Shown here: in pieces, positions 1 to 5,913 of the stretch
How positions within the stretch are numbered: the stretch's first letter is position 1
Layout: each line of letters starts with the position of its first letter
From: Chamaesiphon sp.
Lineage (GTDB): Bacteria > Cyanobacteriota > Cyanobacteriia > Cyanobacteriales > Chamaesiphonaceae
DNA length: 7,592 nucleotides
Direction: 5' to 3'
NCBI GenBank assembly: GCA_026786125.1
Contig: JAJAYU010000054.1
Location: 1-7,592 of the forward strand
The notes under the pieces: generated by a model
Database searches by the model: none
What the model was told of the DNA's origin: nothing
The model's input: the letters and a program-made list of their open reading frames with translations, nothing else
Position numbers and translations under genes: made by a program

Positions 1-23
1 GAATAGCCTAGTACCAACAACTT

Positions 24-56
24 AATCCTGAAAATCCTGTAATCCTGTAAATCCTG
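24..56. repeat. Short tandem AATCCTG repeat, four copies
   Basis: Four copies of AATCCTG occur at 24-30, 33-39, 41-47 and 50-56, a period of 8 to 9 bases separated by A/T filler. They lie just downstream of the stop of the small minus-strand gene at 69-275. The block may continue a dispersed repeat to the left of the window. No hairpin or U-tract is visible, so it does not look like a terminator. Its function is unknown. Confidence 0.6.
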
Positions 57-68
57 AGCCAGGGTTGA

Positions 69-275
69 TTAGTCATTCCACTCAGGAATTACCCACACTG
101 GGGGCGCGGACATTTTTTTGCGTCGCGCTTCTTCAGCGATCTCGTGCATTTTGTCTAAGGGCGTATCATTAATAAATTTGGATGCTGATTCGATGTGAGC
201 TTTGCCTGCACATCGATCGGGCTGAATACACCCATCTACACAAGCTTCACTACAGTTAATCGTACTAGTTTCCAC
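69..275 (-). CDS. Small conserved-looking protein with a four-cysteine motif
   Basis: Encodes 68 residues from a GTG at 273-275; an in-frame TGA lies about 12 codons further upstream, so no ATG start is possible. The N-terminal third holds Cys8, Cys12, Cys16 and Cys22 (C-x3-C-x3-C-x5-C). A charged, probably helical stretch follows (about 40-54, with EIAEEARRKK), then a Pro/Trp-rich tail ending PPVWVIPEWND. There is no signal peptide or membrane helix, so it is probably cytoplasmic. The cysteine spacing suggests metal, Fe-S or disulfide chemistry, but that is inference. Upstream of the GTG there is only a weak purine stretch (AGAG) as a ribosome site. It is codirectional with the channel gene at 474-2156 but separated by a terminator, so it is probably its own transcript. 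I do not recognise a named family. It could be a cyanobacterial hypothetical; coding potential is supported by composition and the ordered motifs. Confidence 0.68.
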   Translation of the reverse strand: METSTINCSEACVDGCIQPDRCAGKAHIESASKFINDTPLDKMHEIAEEARRKKMSAPPVWVIPEWND

Positions 276-330
276 TGTCTCTAAAAATTTAAAACTTACA
301 ATTATTTTAGCTCAACTCGCTGAGTTAGGC

Positions 331-409
331 TGTAGGTTGGGTTGAAGGATGTTGGCGGAGCCTCTCCGTCAGGAGACAAGCCAACATTAGGGTTCAGATT
401 AGCCCAAAC
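331..409. repeat. Palindromic dispersed-repeat (MITE-like) candidate
   Basis: The spacer between two minus-strand genes contains nested inverted repeats. ATGTTGGC at 349-356 pairs with GCCAACAT at 380-387. Inside, CGGAG/CTCCG (356-360/364-368) and TCTCC/GGAGA (363-367/372-376) give alternative small hairpins. The flanks GTAGGTTGGGTT and AGCCCAAAC are imperfectly complementary. This GC-rich palindromic style resembles small dispersed repeats common in cyanobacterial intergenic regions. No open frame or transposase is present. The boundaries are approximate, and copy number cannot be judged from one window. Confidence 0.45.
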
Positions 410-410
410 A

Positions 411-449
411 AAAGCCAGGAGCCAGCATCAATAGCTAGCTCCTGGCTTT
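411..449 (-). terminator. Intrinsic terminator of the channel gene
   Basis: A perfect 12-bp inverted repeat, AAAGCCAGGAGC (411-422) and GCTCCTGGCTTT (438-449), encloses a 15-nt loop. It starts 25 nt beyond the stop codon of the minus-strand gene at 474-2156. Read on the minus strand, the stem is followed by TTTTGTTTG, a reasonable U-rich tail. On the plus strand the tail is only TTTC, so termination is mainly expected for minus-strand transcripts. It isolates the channel gene from the small gene downstream at 69-275. Confidence 0.75.
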
Positions 450-473
450 CTAAGTCAATTTACAAAACCAAGA

Positions 474-2156
474 CTACCTTTTGTCGCGGAAGCCGCTCAT
501 CCAATCGCGGAGTTGTTCGGACGCGACATCGCGACCACCCAAACCGAAGGAAATCGCCATTGCAACGGCAATTGCACCGAGCAATAGACCGAAAGCTAAG
601 TTGACGATGCTAGCCGCAATCCCCATTTGCTGGAGTGCCATCGCACCCACAAAGACGATAATTGCTAACCGAGCGATTTGTCCCAGGACTTGTGATTGGT
701 GTGTACCGGAGCTAGCAACTACTCTCTGGGCGAGATTTGCGAGGTATAGACCGATCGCAAACACGACTACCCCAGACAATACTTGTCCAGAGATAATTAG
801 TAGTCCATTAACTAACTCAGTTAGTGCGGGGATACCCAAGACACCAGTCGCAGCTACTGCGGCAACCAACATCACCCCAATCTGAGCAACGAATCCAGCA
901 ACCTCTGATGGAGTCTGTTTTGTGACCACAGGCACGATCGCACTACGAGTAGTAGTAGCAGTGGTTGGAGCTACAGGAGTAGTAGGAGCGGCAGTTGTAG
1001 ACTGATGCAGCGTATTGAGTCCCAACATTCTGAAGATGTTGTTGAAGCCCAAACCATTGAGTAAATTAGTGACTAGTTCACCAACAAACTGACTGACAAC
1101 ATAAGCAACAGCTAGAATACCTACGGCAGTCAGAATTTGAGGAATCGCACTCAATACTTGTTGCAACATTGCCGTTGCCGGGCCGGAAATCGCTGGAATC
1201 TGGAGCGCATCCAGTGCTGCTACAGCAGTAGGAATCAAAATCATCAAGTAGACAATAGTGCCCAATAAGCCTGATAGGGATTGACCTGGAGCGGCTCTAT
1301 TCAAGCCAATTTTAGCAGCTAGCTTTTCTGTACCAGCCGCAGCTAATAAGTTAGTTGCTAATTCCCGCACGATTTTAGCAACAAACCAACCGACAACACC
1401 GATCAGCCCTGCCTTAAAGATATTTGGCAGTGCGCTCAGAATCTCATTTAAGAGATTTTGAACTGGTGCTAATGGCCCTTGCAGCTCAAGCACGCCGAGG
1501 ATCGTCGGTAGGAAAAACAAGAAAACAAACCAGTACAGGGCGTTGCCTAATGTTTCACTGGGTAGAACTTGGTTTTCACCTACAGCCATTCTGCGCGACA
1601 TCGCTGGCATGATGGTTCCAGCCGTGCGCGTCACGATCGTTTTAACTGCTGTGGCTACCAACCAGGCAATTGCTCCCAATACTGCTGCTGAAATCAATTT
1701 GGGCACAAATGCCGTAACTTGAGTCAGAACATTTGTCAGTGGTACAGCAGCTCCGTCGAGGTGAATCGCACCAAGAGCAGCGGAAAGGGCATATAGAAAA
1801 ACTAGCCAGAATACGATGTCCCCACCCAATTTCTCAGTATTGAGGTTTGATTTAGCCGAACCACTAGTAGCCATGCTACCCAAGCGGTTGTCTAAATTAG
1901 TGCGTTTGAGCAGATTCCTAGTGACAGTTGAGAGGACAAAGGCAATAATCCAGCCGATGAATAGAATGCCGATCGCGCCGAGCAAGCTTGGTAAGAAGGC
2001 ACCGACGGTATTACTAGTCTGGTAGATCAGTTTTTCAACTGGGCTGGTAACTGCTGTTGCTGCGGTGGTTACTGATGAGGGTACTGCTGGTACCGCGATC
2101 TGCGCGAGCTGGCTGCTGCAAATGGCAGCATTAATAAGTTGCCAAGTTTCGTTCAT
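474..2156 (-). CDS. Multi-helix mechanosensitive-channel-like membrane protein (conserved TM helix repeats)
   Basis: 560 residues. At least four, probably five, diverged copies of an amphipathic membrane helix unit recur about every 95 residues: roughly 53-82, 149-178, 242-271, 337-366 and 451-480. The shared pattern is (A)xxPxLxxAxxxxxxxWxVxxxVxxxxTxLL. Each is followed by a second hydrophobic helix (about 113-131, 206-223, 297-318, 420-442, 490-511). The C-terminus has one more glycine/alanine-rich helix (about 515-539) ending FGLGGRDVA, which resembles the MscS pore helix and its exit. The cytoplasmic beta and alpha/beta domains of classical MscS are absent, since the chain stops 17 residues later. 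A Thr/Pro-rich linker lies at 385-415. The protein belongs to the conserved-TM-helix group usually labelled mechanosensitive ion channel or CmpX-like. A role in osmotic or membrane-tension response in the inner membrane is inferred. The start ATG at 2154-2156 has no strong Shine-Dalgarno. It is monocistronic, with its own terminator. Confidence 0.85.
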   Translation of the reverse strand: MNETWQLINAAICSSQLAQIAVPAVPSSVTTAATAVTSPVEKLIYQTSNTVGAFLPSLLGAIGILFIGWIIAFVLSTVTRNLLKRTNLDNRLGSMATSGSAKSNLNTEKLGGDIVFWLVFLYALSAALGAIHLDGAAVPLTNVLTQVTAFVPKLISAAVLGAIAWLVATAVKTIVTRTAGTIMPAMSRRMAVGENQVLPSETLGNALYWFVFLFFLPTILGVLELQGPLAPVQNLLNEILSALPNIFKAGLIGVVGWFVAKIVRELATNLLAAAGTEKLAAKIGLNRAAPGQSLSGLLGTIVYLMILIPTAVAALDALQIPAISGPATAMLQQVLSAIPQILTAVGILAVAYVVSQFVGELVTNLLNGLGFNNIFRMLGLNTLHQSTTAAPTTPVAPTTATTTRSAIVPVVTKQTPSEVAGFVAQIGVMLVAAVAATGVLGIPALTELVNGLLIISGQVLSGVVVFAIGLYLANLAQRVVASSGTHQSQVLGQIARLAIIVFVGAMALQQMGIAASIVNLAFGLLLGAIAVAMAISFGLGGRDVASEQLRDWMSGFRDKR

Positions 2157-2635
2157 ATTTTTGGAATCTCAATTTATGAATGCTAGAACGGATGGTGTGG
2201 GTAGCTTAAAATAAATTCTGCAATTTGTGATATCTTTCACGCAAAGCTGGGTACATTAGAATTGCGAAAACCAATTCCCTTGCTTTGTGATTAAACGACT
2301 AAATTAGTCAATGTTTCCGTATATTTTTGTTACACATTGGTAGCTGCGATCGAACTGATGATCCAGTGATAAAGGCTACGCCAGCGGCGAAAATAGATAT
2401 TTTCTGGTTTTGTCGAACTCACTGGTTGCAATACAGACGTAGCTTATCACGCATCCTGAAGAATGGCATCCACAAAATAACTATATTTACATATATAGCC
2501 GAGGGAATCCCCCACTTGTCAAAGTCGAGCAAGAGATCGTTCTAAGTCTTGACTATCAACATTTTCAGGGGAATATAAATAGTTGAATAGCAATTAGATA
2601 GTATAAACAAATACTTAATGCTGCTCACGATCGAG
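2157..2635. other. 479-bp spacer without a convincing gene
   Basis: This is the gap between the start of the channel gene and the stop of lpxD, both on the minus strand. It is AT-rich, especially 2555-2625, and should hold the channel gene promoter. A CRP-like palindrome lies at 2226-2241. Open frames here are short and have unusual starts: one on the plus strand at 2327-2545 begins with TTG, and one on the minus strand covers about 30 codons up to a stop near 2330. Neither gives a recognisable protein. No tRNA cloverleaf or strong terminator was seen. The block at 2340-2460 could be a decayed gene remnant, but nothing proves it. Confidence 0.5.
2226..2241 (-). promoter_or_regulatory. CRP-like (SyCRP1-type) binding site candidate
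   Basis: TGTGA-TATCTT-TCACG matches the CRP-family palindrome TGTGA-N6-TCACA at nine of ten conserved positions. It is centred about 77 nt upstream of the ATG of the minus-strand channel gene. Cyanobacterial SyCRP1 is known to bind this consensus. A weak -10-like TATTTT (minus strand, 2208-2213) lies downstream, but spacing to the palindrome does not fit a textbook activator position. This is one match in one spacer, so it is a candidate only. Confidence 0.35.
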
Positions 2636-3673
2636 CTAACTACTTTGGTTGCGTTTAAAGAATTGATACATCTCCGGTAGTCGATTAACGATCGCTGAAG
2701 TTTTCAACCATAGTTTATGCGAAACGGCGGGATAACCGGAAACTACTTCACCTGGATCAACATTACGGTGAATCCCTGTTTTCGACGAGGCAATTGCCCG
2801 ATCGCCAATTGTTACTTGATTGGCTACGCCGACTTGTCCAGCTAGGAGCACACCATTGCCGACTTTTACACCACCAGCCAAGCCCACTTGAGCAGCCAAG
2901 GCGCAATTAGAACCGATCAAGCAACCATGTCCCACATGGACTAAATTATCCAGCTTGGTATCCCGCCCAATTCGGGTTTCACCGACGGCTGGTCGATCGA
3001 CACTACTATTGCAACCAATCTCGACACCATCCTCTAAGACCGTATAACCAGCCTGTTCCATCTTGAACCAACCTGAAGCCGTCGGCACAAATCCAAACCC
3101 CTCTGAGCCGATCGCTGCCCCACTATGGATGACACAACCTGCCCCGATCCTGACCCGTTCGTGAATTGTACAATTGGCATGGAGAATCGATCGATCTCCA
3201 ATCTCCACATCAGGATAAATCACCACATTGGGATGAATTGTCACCCCATTGCCAATTTTTACCCCAGGTTGAATCACAACGTGGGCACCAATCGAGACAT
3301 TCTCCCCTAGTTCTACACCTGCTTCGACTACCGCACTCGGATGAATCCCCACGGGGAGTCGGAATGGTTGATAGAAAACTTTGATCACTTGAGCAAACAA
3401 CAATCTTGGTTCACTGGCGGCAATCCAGGCAATTCCCCGATCAATCGCTGCTGCTTGAATCACCTCATTCATGGGTAAAATTAAAGCACTTGCTCCCGTA
3501 CTGCCAACGAATTTGGCAAACTTATCGCCCTCAATGTAGCTAATCATCCCAGATCCAGCAGACTCGATCGGAGCCAATCCAGTTAGAATTGGATCGAGCT
3601 GGCTATCTGTCCCTAGACTACTAGCGGCAACCGCAGACCCTAGCTTAGTTATTAGTTCGCTAAATTGCATCAT
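2636..3673 (-). CDS. lpxD: UDP-3-O-acylglucosamine N-acyltransferase LpxD
   Basis: 345 residues, close to the usual LpxD length of about 340. It transfers a hydroxyacyl chain from acyl carrier protein to the 2-amino group of UDP-3-O-acylglucosamine, the third step of lipid A synthesis, in the cytoplasm. The N-terminal uridine-binding region (about 1-105) is followed by a left-handed beta-helix of hexapeptide repeats from about 108 to 303. Examples are VGIHPSAVVEAGVELGENV and VSIGAHVVIQPGVKIGNGV. The LpxD signature is clear: GSEGFGF at 189-195, SSVDRPAVGETRIG at 223-236, and His249 in LVHVGHG, aligned by eye with the catalytic His239 of the E. coli enzyme. A short C-terminal helix follows (about 318-340). 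The gene starts MM, so ATG at 3671-3673 or 3668-3670 are both possible; no strong ribosome site decides. lpxA, lpxC and fabZ are not adjacent here. Confidence 0.95.
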   Translation of the reverse strand: MMQFSELITKLGSAVAASSLGTDSQLDPILTGLAPIESAGSGMISYIEGDKFAKFVGSTGASALILPMNEVIQAAAIDRGIAWIAASEPRLLFAQVIKVFYQPFRLPVGIHPSAVVEAGVELGENVSIGAHVVIQPGVKIGNGVTIHPNVVIYPDVEIGDRSILHANCTIHERVRIGAGCVIHSGAAIGSEGFGFVPTASGWFKMEQAGYTVLEDGVEIGCNSSVDRPAVGETRIGRDTKLDNLVHVGHGCLIGSNCALAAQVGLAGGVKVGNGVLLAGQVGVANQVTIGDRAIASSKTGIHRNVDPGEVVSGYPAVSHKLWLKTSAIVNRLPEMYQFFKRNQSS

Positions 3674-3697
3674 AAATTTGAAGGTAGAGATTATTTA

Positions 3698-3883
3698 GTG
3701 TCAGAAGAGATCAACTTGTTACTCAAAATGTTATTACCATCGGTCGCCATTTCGATCGCGATCAACTACCTTGGCACCAGTCTAACCCCAGTCCCAACCA
3801 CCGGAATAGTCCTCACAGCGGTATTCTTGCCTTCTAGTGCGATCGGGCTTTTTTTGTGGTGGAAACAAGGCTTTAGGTCTTAG
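3698..3883 (+). CDS. Small two-helix membrane protein, unknown function
   Basis: From the GTG at 3698-3700 the frame encodes 61 residues. Two hydrophobic segments are visible, about 11-29 and 36-55, joined by a Pro/Thr turn (TSLTPVPTTG). The C-terminus ends WWKQGFRS, a positive tail suggesting an inner-membrane hairpin. The purine stretch GGTAGAGA just upstream supports the GTG. An ATG at 3728 would give 51 residues, and the frame also extends upstream to a TTG at 3665 that overlaps lpxD. The gene diverges from lpxD with only 24 nt between start codons, so each promoter must lie partly inside the other gene. Its last five codons, including the stop, fall inside the heptamer repeat that starts at 3869, so the natural C-terminus may have been altered by the repeat. 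I do not recognise a family. Codon use, with in-frame HIP1-like CGATCG cores, looks coding. Confidence 0.55.
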   Translation: MSEEINLLLKMLLPSVAISIAINYLGTSLTPVPTTGIVLTAVFLPSSAIGLFLWWKQGFRS

Positions 3884-3980
3884 GCTTTAGGCTTTAGGTT
3901 GGAATTTAGAATTCGGATCTTGGGACGCTTGCGTCCTTTCCGAACCCTAAAGCCTAAGACCTAAAGCCTAAAGCCTAATC
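3869..3980. repeat. Inverted arrays of a GGCTTTA heptamer around a nested hairpin
   Basis: The left array (3869-3896) reads GGCTTTA, GGTCTTA, GGCTTTA, GGCTTTA in tandem. The right array (3946-3973) reads CCTAAAG, CCTAAGA, CCTAAAG, CCTAAAG, followed by a degenerate unit. A perfect 23-bp inverted match joins 3869-3891 with 3946-3968, including the variant unit. Between them TTCGGA/TCCGAA (3912-3917/3939-3944) and GGACGC-TT-GCGTCC (3923-3936) nest, so the block could form one large stem-loop. It lies between the small membrane gene, whose stop falls inside the left array, and tpiA. It may act as a terminator or mRNA end structure, or be a dispersed cyanobacterial heptamer repeat. Confidence 0.8.
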
Positions 3981-4039
3981 CCCCGCTCCGAAACCAATTC
4001 ATGGGAACATAGAGACTGAACTTGGTCGCCTAATTTGAG

Positions 4040-4768
4040 ATGATGCGTAAAATTATTATTGCTGGTAATTGGAAAATGTATAAAACTCAGAGCGAAGCCT
4101 CAGAGTTTTTGATGGAATTTATCGCTCAAATCGATGATGCACCTGAGGAGCGGGAAGTAGTTTTGTGCGTGCCATTTACCGATCTGGCAATTGTGAGCAA
4201 AAGTCTACATGGTAATCGGATCAGATTGGGTGCTCAAAATGTTCACTGGGCAGAAAGTGGAGCTTTCACTGGTGAAATTTCTGCCAGCATGTTGACGGAA
4301 GTAGGCGTTAGATATGCGATCGTGGGACATAGCGAACGTCGCCAGTATTTTGGGGAAACTGATGAGACAGTGAATTTGCGGCTCAAGGCGGCTCAAGCTA
4401 GCGGACTAATTCCCATTCTTTGTGTCGGGGAGACAAAACAACAACGGGATGCCGGACAAACCGAAAAAATCATTATCAATCAAATTAAGAACGGATTGGT
4501 TGGGATCGATCAAGCTAAATTGGTGGTTGCCTATGAACCAATTTGGGCAATTGGTACCGGAGCAACTTGTGAAGCGGCTGAAGCCAACCGCATCATTGGC
4601 GTAATTCGTGACCAATTGACCAATCCTGATGTCACGATTCAATATGGTGGTTCGGTCAAGCCTAGCAATATCAATGAAATTATGGCTCAACCACACATCG
4701 ATGGTGTATTAGTTGGCGGTGCAAGTCTGGCTGCTGCTGACTTTGCTGGAATTGTTAATTATCAGTAA
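4040..4768 (+). CDS. tpiA: Triosephosphate isomerase
   Basis: 242 residues, a normal length for this (beta/alpha)8 enzyme. It interconverts dihydroxyacetone phosphate and glyceraldehyde 3-phosphate in glycolysis, gluconeogenesis and the Calvin cycle, as a cytosolic dimer. Family residues are all present: Asn10 and Lys12 in AGNWKM, His97 in VGHSERR, catalytic Glu166 in [11 protein letters not shown] with the phosphate-closing loop 6 after it, YGGSV at 202-206, and GGASL at 226-230. The gene begins ATG ATG. The second ATG (4043) gives the [12 protein letters not shown] start that I recall from cyanobacterial homologues and leaves the upstream GAG less crowded, so the true protein may be 241 residues. 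It stands alone on the plus strand, after the heptamer repeat block and before a pair of hairpins. No truncation or missing residue was seen. Confidence 0.97.
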   Translation: MMRKIIIAGNWKMYKTQSEASEFLMEFIAQIDDAPEEREVVLCVPFTDLAIVSKSLHGNRIRLGAQNVHWAESGAFTGEISASMLTEVGVRYAIVGHSERRQYFGETDETVNLRLKAAQASGLIPILCVGETKQQRDAGQTEKIIINQIKNGLVGIDQAKLVVAYEPIWAIGTGATCEAAEANRIIGVIRDQLTNPDVTIQYGGSVKPSNINEIMAQPHIDGVLVGGASLAAADFAGIVNYQ

Positions 4769-4803
4769 TTCAGCTACATTTACCCCAAATTAGGCATCGA
4801 TTC

Positions 4804-4834
4804 CCTTCCCGTCACAGACGTTCAAACGGGAAGG
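4804..4834 (+). other. First hairpin downstream of tpiA
   Basis: CCTTCCCGT (4804-4812) and ACGGGAAGG (4826-4834) form a perfect 9-bp GC-rich stem with a 13-nt loop, beginning 35 nt after the tpiA stop. It is followed by ATCTTGG, not a U-tract, so it is not a textbook intrinsic terminator. It could still stop or protect the tpiA transcript. Confidence 0.6.
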
Positions 4835-4838
4835 ATCT

Positions 4839-4864
4839 TGGCAACTTCGGTGAAGAAGTTGCCA
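4839..4864 (+). other. Second hairpin downstream of tpiA
   Basis: TGGCAACTTC (4839-4848) pairs perfectly with GAAGTTGCCA (4855-4864) around a 6-nt loop, only 4 nt after the previous stem. It is followed by GAATAAAAAAATAG, A-rich rather than T-rich on the plus strand. The two stems together may terminate or process the tpiA message, or form the leader of the gene at 4931 if its promoter lies upstream of them. Confidence 0.6.
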
Positions 4865-4923
4865 GAATAAAAAAATAGTGATCAAATCGACTAAAATAGC
4901 ATAGCGTTAAGTTAAAAAACCAT

Positions 4924-4927
4924 AGGG
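4924..4927 (+). promoter_or_regulatory. Ribosome binding site supporting the ATG at 4931
   Basis: AGGG lies 3 nt before the ATG at 4931, a short but usable spacing, and it supports this start. A possible -10-like TAAAAT occurs at 4892-4897, without a clear -35 partner. Confidence 0.5.
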
Positions 4928-4930
4928 CAA

Positions 4931-5854
4931 ATGCCTGAAAGAGCGATAAATACGAAAAGTGCCACAGGTTTCCTGCTGGTTCTCATCCCAGCCGCATTAA
5001 CAATGTCCGCGCTATTTGTGGCGTGGCCAGTAATTTTGGGTGTGACTTTGCTCATTGCTGGTGGAAATGTCTGGCAAAGCTATGAATGGTCGAAGACGGC
5101 TCAATCGATCGATCCAGTTTTTCAACAACTGATCGTTCAGAATCGCGGCGAAATTAGTCCGATCGATCTTTCCCTGAAAGCGAATATTTCTGGCAAGATA
5201 TCTCAGCGATATTTAGCAATTAGAGCTGATGAATTTGGCACGGGTAGCCGCCAACATCCCGATCGCGGACAGGTCTATTATTTTGTTTCCATTAGTACTC
5301 TAGGCAGCATTTTTGACGACAGTGAGCAGGAGTTGGAGCTACATGCGATCGCTCCAGCGACAACTCCCGTTGCCGTATTTCCAACAGTTGCTACTCCACT
5401 AGCAGCTATTCCTGAAGAACTTGTCTCTACAGCGACGATCCCACCCATTGCTAAAGCAATCCCAATTGTGACATCGATAGTTGAGCCACTCGCTCCACCA
5501 GCAATTCCCCTTCCAGTAGAGTCTGGTGCGGGATTGAGCAATCTTCGTCAATTATTTGATGAGGAGCCTGCCCCACCAACTACACTGGCAAGTGTCGAAA
5601 CAGCAGTTACTGAACCTGTTGTTGAGCCTGTTATTGAACCTGTTGTTGAAGGTGCCTCCAGATCATTACCGGACACGCCGATAGTGACAATTATCCAATC
5701 CGAACTAGCAAAACGGTTGGATGTTCACTCTAGTACGATCTATAAGCGACGAAGTGAACCAGATTTCACTGACTGGACTAGAAATCGCGATCCTGATGGT
5801 TTAGCCTGGGGCTATGCGGAAGCCGCCAAGGAGTATTACCGACTAGATACTTAA
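4931..5854 (+). CDS. Membrane-anchored protein with winged-helix-like and C-terminal HTH-like regions
   Basis: 307 residues in four parts. First, two hydrophobic segments (about 12-29 and 31-48) form an N-terminal membrane anchor. Second, residues about 60-120 (FQQLIVQNRGEISPIDLSLK through YYF) have the helix, helix, helix and wing pattern of a small winged helix. Third, a long Pro/Val/Thr/Ala-rich linker (about 140-250) includes the tandem EPVV-EPVI-EPVV at 228-239. Fourth, the C-terminus (about 254-305) carries a helix-turn-helix-like stretch, QSELAKRLDVHSSTIYKRR, followed by the conserved-looking DPDG-LAW and an aromatic end. I recall similar C-terminal regions in cyanobacterial hypotheticals, but no assigned function. 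Both soluble parts would face the cytoplasm if the two helices form a hairpin. DNA binding from the membrane is inference; a protein-interaction role is equally possible. It is monocistronic, with a good terminator 19 nt after the stop. Confidence 0.82.
   Translation: MPERAINTKSATGFLLVLIPAALTMSALFVAWPVILGVTLLIAGGNVWQSYEWSKTAQSIDPVFQQLIVQNRGEISPIDLSLKANISGKISQRYLAIRADEFGTGSRQHPDRGQVYYFVSISTLGSIFDDSEQELELHAIAPATTPVAVFPTVATPLAAIPEELVSTATIPPIAKAIPIVTSIVEPLAPPAIPLPVESGAGLSNLRQLFDEEPAPPTTLASVETAVTEPVVEPVIEPVVEGASRSLPDTPIVTIIQSELAKRLDVHSSTIYKRRSEPDFTDWTRNRDPDGLAWGYAEAAKEYYRLDT
5345..5352. repeat. HIP1 octamer
   Basis: A perfect GCGATCGC, the highly iterated palindrome abundant in most cyanobacterial genomes. 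It lies in frame inside the membrane-anchored HTH gene. Confidence 0.8.
5612..5647 (+). repeat. 12-bp in-frame tandem repeat, three copies
   Basis: GAACCTGTTGTT, GAGCCTGTTATT and GAACCTGTTGTT follow one another in frame and encode EPVV, EPVI and EPVV in the linker of the membrane-anchored HTH protein. The length is a multiple of three, so gain or loss of units would change linker length without a frameshift. Confidence 0.8.
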
Positions 5855-5872
5855 TTAGTCGATAGTTGATAG

Positions 5873-5908
5873 TCTGTATTGTTCTAATAACAATACAGAT
5901 ATTTTTTT
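5873..5908 (+). terminator. Intrinsic terminator of the membrane-anchored HTH gene
   Basis: TCTGTATTGTT (5873-5883) and AACAATACAGA (5889-5899) form a perfect 11-bp stem with a 5-nt loop, followed by TATTTTTTT. It begins 19 nt after the stop at 5854. The converging arsH gene ends at 5914, so the same stem also lies just beyond the ars operon, but on the minus strand there is no U-tract after it. Confidence 0.88.
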
Positions 5909-5913
5909 GTGTA

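Noticed and set aside
481..885. 134-codon open frame on the plus strand, antisense to the channel gene
   Set aside because: It lies wholly within the clearly coding minus-strand gene. Its Pro/Thr/Ala-rich product is what the complement of Ala/Val/Gly-rich membrane codons gives.
2327..2545. 72-codon open frame on the plus strand
   Set aside because: It starts with TTG without a ribosome site, has mixed composition with no domain, and lies in AT-rich spacer.
2157..2635. tRNA or riboswitch in the long spacer
   Set aside because: No cloverleaf arms or known aptamer signature could be found by eye.
3125..3384. Two overlapping plus-strand frames inside lpxD
   Set aside because: They are antisense to the hexapeptide repeats of a well-supported lpxD. 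Their repeats simply mirror it.
3869..3980. CRISPR array
   Set aside because: Units are 7 bp, contiguous without unique spacers, and arranged in inverted orientation; no cas genes are present.
4406..4696. 96-codon minus-strand frame inside tpiA
   Set aside because: It is antisense to the catalytic core of an intact tpiA and has no recognisable features.
5278..5541. 87-codon Ala/Gly/Ser-rich minus-strand frame
   Set aside because: It is the complement of the Pro/Val/Ala-rich linker of the HTH protein; the low-complexity composition explains the lack of stops.
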